A stretch of 64,000 nt of DNA from Batkoa obscura. Taxonomy: Eukaryota; Entomophthoromycota; Entomophthoromycetes; Entomophthorales; Batkoaceae. Positions 57,425 through 64,000 of the stretch are shown here, one piece after another. Position numbers and translations under genes: made by a program. Position 1 is the first letter of the stretch. Every line of letters begins with the position of its first letter. The notes beneath the pieces are model-generated. The model saw nothing but the letters and a program-made list of their open reading frames with translations. It did not search any database and was not told where the DNA came from. The stretch covers positions 124,001 through 188,000 of the forward strand of contig JASVEC010000005.1 in the NCBI GenBank assembly GCA_030770535.1, given 5' to 3'.

Positions 57425-57769
57425 TTTAAAAAGATAAATACTTTTTTGAAAAATTGAAAAAAAGTAGTGCAAGTAGAGATTGCAATAATTATTGCAAAAA
57501 TCCAATTATAAAATTGATTCTAAAAATAGTAAATTAGTATGAAATTGATGATAAAATGAATTTTTATAATAAAATATAAAAATAAGCATTATTACTAACC
57601 AAGTAAAAGTAGTGTAATAGACATACAATTATTATTGGATAATAGTATTGAGTAATTTACTATAAAATTTTAAATCAAAGCTTATGTTAGTTTAAAATGC
57701 ATTATCATCATTAGTTTAAATACCAAAAAACAAGTAATTAATTCAATTTTCAATCTAAATTTATTAACA
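57425..57769. other. Divergent promoter region
   Basis: 345 bp shared by the ZGRF1-like gene (left) and the coiled-coil gene (right). AT-rich, no clear elements. Confidence 0.4.
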
Positions 57770-60119
57770 ATGTATAATGATAAAACCTCCAAATTTAATT
57801 TTAAATTTATTCAAAATAAGAGAAATAATGAAGAAGATAACCATTTCAATCGAACCAAAAGTTATGAGCCTATAAATCTTGAATCCTCTGAATCCAATCT
57901 TAATAATAATAATTTAAATTTTAACCAAATACCAATGCCATTTTCAACTCCAAAAGCAAACCTTATTAAAGGAGATATCAGTTTATTACATAAAAATAAA
58001 AAAGGAAAAGTGATTTATATTAAATTTAATAATACATAAATTATAATCTTTGTTTAGGCTGAAACTAGTTTTCCTAAATTAGATAACTTAAGAGAAAAGA
58101 TTGCTTCTGATATGCATACCGAAATTATAACTAATAGTGAGACTATAAAAATAGAACCTCCTATAAAAGACAACGCAATCAAAGATCCTAAAGTTCAGTT
58201 ACTTAATGTATTAAATCATATGGAAAATATGGTATTTATTTTTATTATAGAGTATTATATAATTTATTTTCAGGCACAAGAATTAAAGACAACCAAATTA
58301 TTATTATTTGAGAAAGCTAATTTAAATGAAGAATATAAGAAAGAAAAAGAAAAAGGAAATAAAATGGAAACTAAACTGTTATTTAATTTAATTTTAATTA
58401 TTTATATTAATCGTTAATTATTAGTCAAGAAAAGCTGGATATTTTTTCCAATAGAATTAGCGTAATTTAAATTGATTAATAACAATAAAACTAATTTAAT
58501 TATAGGAATATATTGGTTCACTTTCATTAAGTATGAATGAAATTAAAGAAATTCTTTTTGAAAAGATAAACACAAATTTACAAGGTAAATGTATAAAATA
58601 AGTATAGTTTGGATTAATTTTATAATTATATAGATATTCAATCAAACAATAATATCATTAATGAAATTATCCAAAAAAGTAAAAGTTCAAATTATTAATA
58701 TGAATAGTAAACTAACATTATAGTTGAATCAAACTTTGAAAAAAATTCCAAGCAATTAACGTTACTTAATGAAAAGATAAAAGATATTACTGATAAGCAA
58801 CCAATAGCATCAATAAAAGATAAAATAGCCGAAGACAATAAATTAATTAGGGAGCTTATTAATAACGGTTATTTTATTTATCTTATTCTAAATAATAAAT
58901 TTAAAACTATTTTTATAGAATCAAAAAAGATGGAAGATACTCTAGATTCAGGATTAAATACTGTTGAAAATAAAATAAAAGAAGATGAAAATTTTAAAAT
59001 CAAAGTTACATCTTTCATTACGAAGATTGAAGAAGAACTTTTAAAGGAGTATAAAATGATAATAATACTTTTTACTAATCTGATTTTAGTAGAAATCAAA
59101 TGTCAGATAAAATTTTAAGTTTAAACGAAAAGGAAGTGAAGTGGAAAGAGCAATATATAAAGTAAACTAATATTACTATAACTATAACTATGATACTAAA
59201 CTATATTAGACTTACGTCTCAAAATCAAAAACTACAAAGCAGTATTAAGAAAACAGAGGATGATTATCAAAATTCATTGAAAAAGAATTATGAGCTTGAG
59301 AAATAGTATTAATTTATAGTAATCTATCATTTAGTTAATTATTATATAGTATTACAAGTATTAAAGAAAATAATGAAAACAAAATTAAAGAAATTGAGTA
59401 ATTATTTAACAATTTATTTAATATTTTATTAAAATTATTTTAGGAAAGAATTAAAAGAAAAGAATCGAAATGAAGCTTATTTTTTGGTAAAATTAATGTA
59501 AATTATGAAAATAATTTAATTTAAAATAGATTGAACTATCAAATTTACTATCAGAAAAATCCATTAATTTTGAACACTTATTAAAAAATGTATATAAAAA
59601 AGCAATTGAAGGAAACTAATATACTTTATTATAGGAGAATATGGATCTTGCTAGAAAGTCACTGATATCAGATGTCATCACAAAGTACAAACAAGATCAG
59701 AAAGAAGAGAAGGAAAAAGAAAAAGAAAAAGAAAAAGAAAAAGAAAAAGAAAAAGAAAAAGAAAAAGAAAAAGAAAAAGAAAAAGAAAAAGAAAAAGAAA
59801 AAGAAAAAGGAAAAGAAAAAGAGGCGATATTGACTTCAAATAAAAGGTATATTTTTTATTGTATTTAACTATTGCTAATAAATTAGTGAAAGTAAGGATG
59901 AAAGTGTATTTGATAACCCAAACATTGTAAGTTCTATTATTAAGTATCTGTACATATTGATTAGTTTAGGAAATAAGGGAATTCCCAGACCAAGAAAGTA
60001 TAGATAAAGATGAAAAGAATTTAAAGGTAGATAAATAAAAATAATGATCAACTATTTAATAATGAGCATTTTTTTAGAAACCAATGTCAAAAAATCGACG
60101 AGGAAGAAAGCGAAATTAA
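57770..60119 (+). CDS. Multi-exon coiled-coil protein of unknown family
   Basis: A plus-strand gene of well over ten short exons from MYNDKTSKFNFKFIQNKR to the last exon 60078-60119 (KPMSKNRRGRKRN, a basic nuclear-localisation-like tail). Readable exons: ETSFPKLDNLREKIASDM; PKVQLLNVLNHMENM; AQELKTTKLLLFEKANLNEEYKKEKEKG; EYIGSLSLSMNEIKEILFEKI; IESNFEKNSKQLTLLNEKI; SKKMEDTLDSGLNTVENKI; DKILSLNEKEVKWKEQYIK; DLARKSLISDVITKYKQDQ followed by a long Lys-Glu repeat. Almost all is heptad-patterned helix. The N-terminal ~80 residues are Asn-rich and disordered, with a FSTPKANL motif that could be a proline-directed kinase site. Layout (disordered head, long coiled coil, basic tail) suits a chromosome, spindle or nuclear structural protein, but I recognise no family. 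Exon borders are hand-read. Confidence 0.65.
59716..59817. repeat. (GAAAAA)n microsatellite coding Lys-Glu repeats
   Basis: A hexanucleotide repeat of about 16 units, nearly perfect, in frame inside the coiled-coil gene, encoding K-E repeated. Confidence 0.95.
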
Positions 60120-60303
60120 TATATTAACTTTTGAACCTTTTTTAATTATAATAATCATCCAGCTTATTTAATAGAATAAAACCCATATTAGCTTTAATAA
60201 AACACATTTAATATAATCCTTTATTAACAAAACCGTCCAACTTATTATCTTTAACATTAATTAATATACTTATAAAGTTTTATCTCAATTAATGTTTATA
60301 AAA

Positions 60304-60549
60304 TTAAGGATAGCATAACGTAGCATCTTTAGCTCCACCACAAGAACCTGATTTAAAAAAACAAGTCCATCCTGAACCCGATTTGGACCAACATTCTGGT
60401 GCTCGTGATAATGCGGGGAAATAAAGTACACCATCTAATTTACAACTATCACTTGATTTTGGACAATCGGAACTGGTGGGATCTAACAATGGGGAACTCA
60501 TCGTTGATGAAGAAGCTAATATTAACATAATACAGATAATGGATTGCAT
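60304..60549 (-). CDS. Small cysteine-rich secreted protein
   Basis: Single-exon frame of 81 residues with a signal peptide (MQSIICIMLILASSSTMSS, cleavage likely near residue 19-20). The mature part of about 60 residues has six cysteines (29, 36, 53, 63, 70, 79), enough for three disulfides, plus Trp and Gly-rich loops (CWSKSGSGWTCFFKSGSCGG). Composition is unlike the surrounding AT-rich DNA, and a strong TATA box lies upstream. I know no matching family. In fungi such proteins are typically secreted signals, antimicrobial peptides or effectors. Confidence that it is a gene is high; the function is open. Confidence 0.75.
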   Translation of the reverse strand: MQSIICIMLILASSSTMSSPLLDPTSSDCPKSSDSCKLDGVLYFPALSRAPECWSKSGSGWTCFFKSGSCGGAKDATLCYP

Positions 60550-60607
60550 AATTAATACTTTTTTAAAAATTGATAAAAAAATTTTGATATTAAAAGTAAA
60601 CCAGGGA

Positions 60608-60618
60608 CTATTTATATA
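60608..60618 (-). promoter_or_regulatory. TATA box of the cysteine-rich protein gene
   Basis: TATATAAATAG on the minus strand, 59 bp upstream of the start codon. Confidence 0.55.
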
Positions 60619-61545
60619 CTTTTCAATCAGTATGTAAATTTAAATTAATAAATTTAAAAGCTAATTTTTTAAAAGTAAGCCTCATTTTTTATAAATAGAC
60701 TTGCAGTAACAGTGTTGGATTGTTTATAGAATGAATTGATTTGTTTCTCTATATTTAGTAAGTGATATGTTAAAGTGCTTGAATAAGGTTGATGAAAATG
60801 AGCTTCTAGAAATTATGCCCATTGGAGGTGGAAGTTATTATTAAATAATAAGTATAGGTTTTAAAGTATTTTTAAGTGAATATTTGGTTTGATGGTACGG
60901 AAACTTATAAGAGCTCAAAGATAACTTGTTACTAATGTTTAATATTAAGCTTTTTAATAATAAAAAATTAGAACTCTAGACAATTATTTTGAATTTTATT
61001 TGGTTCCTATTATTTCAATATTGAAAGTTAATAATAGTATAAATAGAAGCAAAGAAAAAAGTAAAACATCATTCTATTTAAAGTGATAACACATTAATAC
61101 TGAGTGAACATTGGAATTGTTTTTAATATTATTAAAATCTTAAGGATTAAAAGTAAACTAAATTAAAAGAACTAAGAGAGATATCCCGATATTAATTAAC
61201 ATTAAATGAAATATTTACATGATCTTGCAAAAAACTACAATTACAAATGAAGTAACATTGATTTTAGATAAAATATCTCATCATACTAATAACTAAAGTT
61301 AACCTTTATATATTACTAACAAACTAATAAAATGATGCACTTAAATTGTATTGTATCACTATTAATTAAAAACCAAATCAGAACACTGCCATATCAAAAT
61401 TTTATCAAAAATACTATTATCTCAAATAAAACCTCATTTAATAAAATCATATCCTCAAATCAATAACCTCAAAATAACTTTCCTACTATTATCAATATCC
61501 ATTTTACTTAATTCAAATAAAGACTCTTTCTTTGTCCTAATTTAA
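60619..61545. other. Intergenic, nothing recognised
   Basis: About 930 bp, AT-rich, between the cysteine-rich protein gene and the end of LAMTOR2. No gene or repeat copy seen. Confidence 0.4.
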
Positions 61546-62265
61546 TTAGATAAAATCTTCCAACTGTTTTAATGGTACTTCAATATGAGTAGCGAGTGCT
61601 TTAATCTAAAATTAAAATAATTAATAAATTATATCTTTCAATCAACTCACTATCATAATAAAAAGAATAATAAAAAGGAAATGAAGTAATCTAACAACTT
61701 ACCTTGACCCATAACATACCAAATTGAGTTGATTGATCACCCACGAGACATAGTAAAAGACTGGCCACTTTATAAATCACAATTTTACCCTCCTAAATTA
61801 AAAACACTATAATTAATCCAAATAGTCATTATAAACCACAATAAAAGCTTTTTCAATTATGGTCCCATTATAACTTTTTTTCAAGAAAAAATAAATTCAA
61901 TTCCATAATAAATTTTGACTACTTACCTCACATTCTAACATGACCTTATTTAATTCATCATTTAATTGATTTTGTCCCAAATCTTTATAAAATGTACAAA
62001 TATTTGAAGCTATAGCAGCATAAATACTCACTTTTTGTTCATCACTACCACTTGAAGCTAATAATGAACCATCCGGTCGGATTAATCTATAAGATTGAAA
62101 TTTTAGTTATTTAGAAGTATAACAAGGTTACTAAGTAGATGAAGGGAAATTACGAAAAAGTAGAGAAGGAAAAGGATAATATTAAACAAATACTTACAAA
62201 CTAGCTGTTTCTCCTTTACTTAAAGCTTGGCTTAAAATCGTACTAATTACTTTGGGTTTAATCAT
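61546..62265 (-). CDS. LAMTOR2: Ragulator subunit LAMTOR2 (roadblock/p14)
   Basis: Four exons on the minus strand (62198-62265, 61927-62086, 61703-61792, 61546-61605) sum to 378 nt, giving exactly 125 residues, the length of human LAMTOR2. The protein starts MIKPKVISTILSQALSKGETASLLI and continues DGSLLASSGSDEQKVSIYAAIASNI, LNKVMLECEEGKIVIYKVASLLLCLVGDQ and FGMLWVKIKALATHIEVPL. This matches human p14 block by block (MLRPKALTQVLSQ, GSLLAYSG, AAIASNIW, CMEGRVAITRVANLLLCM, FGMLKAKAQAL). LAMTOR2 pairs with LAMTOR3 in the Ragulator/EGO scaffold that holds Rag GTPases on the vacuole or lysosome for TORC1 activation. Budding yeast has only the divergent Ego3, so this animal-like form fits an early-diverging fungus. 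Divergent from COA6 with 214 bp between. Confidence 0.93.
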
Positions 62266-62479
62266 CGATTTATTATTGTCATAGAAATGAAGAAATTGAG
62301 ATTGAAGTGATATTTGATTAGTTCTAGTTAGTTTATTGGTTGGAGCTTCTAATTATGAGAAAATCGAAAAAGTAAGTGAGAATATTCAAATAAAAAATAG
62401 AGCAAATTTCATTGATTAACTTTTTTTAACTGCACTTTATCATTTATTAATTCCTATTAATACAATAATCACTGAAACG

Positions 62480-62797
62480 ATGGGTTACGAAAGTCTTAAT
62501 AAAGAAAAAAGGCGAGCATGTTGGGAAGTGCGTGATCAATATTTTAAATGTTTAGATTCTATACAATGGATTGATGCTGATACGGATCAAAGCGCTACTT
62601 GTCAAAAATATAAGCTTTTATTTTTAGAAAAATGTCCAGCTAGCTGGGTAAGTTTTGAGTTACATAAATCTTATATGTTCTATAAAAAATAAGATTAATT
62701 GACTTGATTTTAGGTACAACATTTTTCTCAAGGAAGGTCCAATGATGCTCGACAAAAAGCATATGAAAAATTGATGAATAATCCAGAATATAAATAG
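62480..62797 (+). CDS. COA6: Cytochrome c oxidase assembly factor 6
   Basis: Two exons (62480-62647 and 62714-62797) give 252 nt, or 83 residues. The CHCH fold is clear: C14-x9-C24 (ACWEVRDQYFKCLD) and C41-x10-C52 (TCQKYKLLFLEKCPASW), the unusual Cx9C-Cx10C spacing specific to Coa6. The conserved end SWVQHFSQGR is completed across the intron. Coa6 is a copper-handling factor of the mitochondrial intermembrane space that helps build the CuA site of Cox2 with Sco proteins. It is imported by the Mia40 pathway and needs no presequence, as seen here. Confidence 0.94.
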
Positions 62798-62924
62798 TCC
62801 ATCTTCTATAAAGAAATAATATTAAATATTAAAAAAACAAATATAAAATAAGAATAAATGGGGGTGTCCGAATTGGTTTCATTTTTTTATCCAATTTTTA
62901 AATATTTATATTTTAAAAACTTTG

Positions 62925-63125
62925 CTTAAAATTCTATAAAAATAAATTCTTTATTAAAAGCCAAAAGTACCCGACACAGTTTTAAATTATTTTGTTATAA
63001 TTTATATTGTCAATTAGCGGAATTTTTATTAAATTTAATATAAATTCCTGGATTAGTAAAGATTTTACTAATATAGCCTGTATAGTGATATTAGTCAAAG
63101 TTGTAATATGTAAATAAATATATGC
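62925..63125 (+). repeat. Repeat family N, copy 2 (also at 31085)
   Basis: About 200 bp similar to 31085-31290 (shared AAATTCTATAAAAATAA, ACACAGTTTTAA, AAATTCCTGGATTAGTAAAG, AATATGTAAATAAATA). About 65 bp to its left lies a terminus-like TGGGGGTGTCCGAATTGGTTTCATTT (62860-62885) recalling the end of MITE family M. Confidence 0.7.
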
Positions 63126-63240
63126 TTTTATATAGCTTTATTAAGAAATATTTATTATTAATTGTTTTATATTCAACACTACAGATTTGCTATCAAATGA
63201 ATAAATTATTTTAATGTTATAATTACATTATTAATATATC
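63126..63240. other. AT-rich spacer
   Basis: Short AT-rich stretch between repeat family N and the inverted repeat at 63241. No feature. Confidence 0.3.
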
Positions 63241-63382
63241 GCTAAGTTAATAAATAGCTGCATGGGAGGGAGTGGTTAGCCCCAAAACTATAATTAACCA
63301 TCCCTATGTAATACAAGCAGTGTATTAATAGTTTTTACTTATTATTACAACTACTTGCTCTTTGACTATTTATTAACTTAGC
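63241..63382. repeat. Nested inverted repeat next to the transposase gene
   Basis: A perfect 17-bp inverted repeat, GCTAAGTTAATAAATAG (63241-63257) and its complement (63366-63382), encloses a GC-richer imperfect hairpin: CATGGGAGGGAGTGGTTA facing TAACCATCCCTATG around 63262-63309. It lies about 10 bp beyond the transposase stop codon and may be the terminal region of that element or a separate small insertion. Confidence 0.8.
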
Positions 63383-63392
63383 TATCAATAAT

Positions 63393-64000
63393 TTAAGTAA
63401 TATCAACATTTAATAATTGATTTCTATCATCTAATAAGCTACTTACTTGCTTACTAAATATTGAAACTTTTAAATTCTCAGTTATTTTTGTAAGATAAGC
63501 TGGGGTTGACCTTTTAATTTTTCTATCCTCTATAGACTCTATAACTTTAATTGAAATTATGTCGCTTTTTTTTGATCTATCAGATACTGGATAACAGTAT
63601 AGTTTTTTACCACGTTTAATAAAATGTAAATACTTTTTAATACCTTTTATTTTTATTATTTTTTTTGTATCTTTGTTTCTTTCATACTTTTTAAAAATTA
63701 TATTTGTTTTCCCATTATTGACAGTTGAGTTATTAAATCTATTATTTTCACAAACAAAAATCTCAAATTTTGAAATTAATTGATCAATATCTTCTATTTT
63801 ACCTAATGCTTCAAGACTATTTTTCCACTGTGAAAGATTTCCAAAATGCCCGTCAACTATACTTTTTCCATGATGCTCAGCAAAAAAATTAAGATCAATA
63901 TTTAAACTACTATTTATTTTATGACTTTCTTCAAATACATAATGTAAAAACTCTTGAGATTTAAAATGATATCCTGTATCTGCCCATATATTAATTTTTG
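63393..64000 (-). CDS. DDE-type transposase, C-terminal part (runs off window)
   Basis: An open frame of 202 codons without a break enters from the right edge and stops at 63393. Segments WADTGYHFKSQEFLHYVF, NIDLNFFAEHHGKSIVDGHF and GNLSQWKNSLEALGKIEDI show a pattern of transposase catalytic cores. An Asp follows a Trp (W-A-D-x-G) and is followed by a H-H-G-K-x-x-x-D-G-x-F-G motif. The same 'HHGK...DG.G' signature recurs in transposase-like proteins of animals and fungi. The C-terminal half is Lys/Ile-rich. The exact superfamily cannot be named from this piece, and the N-terminal half lies outside the window. Confidence 0.55.
   Translation of the reverse strand, partial: KINIWADTGYHFKSQEFLHYVFEESHKINSSLNIDLNFFAEHHGKSIVDGHFGNLSQWKNSLEALGKIEDIDQLISKFEIFVCENNRFNNSTVNNGKTNIIFKKYERNKDTKKIIKIKGIKKYLHFIKRGKKLYCYPVSDRSKKSDIISIKVIESIEDRKIKRSTPAYLTKITENLKVSIFSKQVSSLLDDRNQLLNVDIT

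Noticed and set aside
1-64000. Possible gene cluster or CRISPR-like array.
   Set aside because: The genes are unrelated housekeeping loci on both strands, and no regularly spaced identical repeats with unique spacers were found.

Overview
The window is eukaryotic nuclear DNA, very AT-rich, with short spliceosomal introns (about 45-170 nt, GTAAGT-like donors, CTAAC-like branch points). The gene content is fungal: intron-less 5-aminolevulinate synthase with CP heme motifs, a Tda3-like FAD oxidoreductase, a Mug65/Spo73-type dysferlin-domain protein and a yeast-type acetyltransferase. It also carries genes that are animal-like or rare in Dikarya: a 125-residue LAMTOR2, a ZGRF1-type protein joining the ZGRF N-terminal domain to an SF1 helicase, and an apparent U12-type AT-AC intron. 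With the AT bias, Asn and Lys-Glu runs and many small palindromic-ended repeats, this points to an early-diverging fungus. My best guess is Mucoromycota/Glomeromycotina, but the sequence does not prove it.

Layout. 1-18 kb is mostly host genes: HEM1, a tRNA-Thr, an SDS3-like Sin3/HDAC subunit, a hypothetical acidic protein, a calmodulin-like gene in tandem with a true calmodulin, a tail-anchored coiled-coil protein, the exosome subunit RRP46, ribosomal protein eL24 and a dysferlin/peroxin-domain gene. 18-22.8 kb is a gene-free repeat island with ~107-bp MITEs and TG...CA-ended LTR-like copies. 22.8-29 kb holds a Tda3-like oxidoreductase, the branched-chain 2-oxoacid dehydrogenase E2 and a multi-exon coiled-coil gene whose start resembles CEP135/TSGA10. 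29-32.2 kb is a second repeat island. 32.2-38.4 kb holds RTP1/TANGO6 and a hexapeptide acetyltransferase. 38.9-47.6 kb is sparse: MITEs, a catalytically complete Argonaute of higher GC, and the relic of a PD-(D/E)XK nuclease-like gene. 47.7-51.4 kb holds a secreted M14 carboxypeptidase, UBC13 and a small unknown gene. 51.4-53.3 kb is a third repeat-rich gap. 53.3-62.8 kb holds the ZGRF1-like helicase, a coiled-coil gene, a cysteine-rich secreted protein, LAMTOR2 and COA6. The right edge carries a partial DDE-type transposase gene.

There is no operon or gene cluster; the genes are independent housekeeping loci. Functional themes are mitochondrial metabolism (HEM1, BCKDH E2, COA6), RNA and nuclear processes (RRP46, RTP1, SDS3, Argonaute, ZGRF1, UBC13), Ca2+/TORC1 signalling (calmodulins, LAMTOR2) and secretion (carboxypeptidase, cysteine-rich protein). 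The strongest unusual signals are the AT-AC intron in the SDS3-like gene, the full ZGRF1 architecture with a duplicated exon and an 11-nt microexon, the degenerate calmodulin paralogue, and the MITE and LTR-like families. Multi-exon models were built by hand from splice signals and reading-frame continuity; for most of the smaller genes the exon sum is an exact multiple of three.
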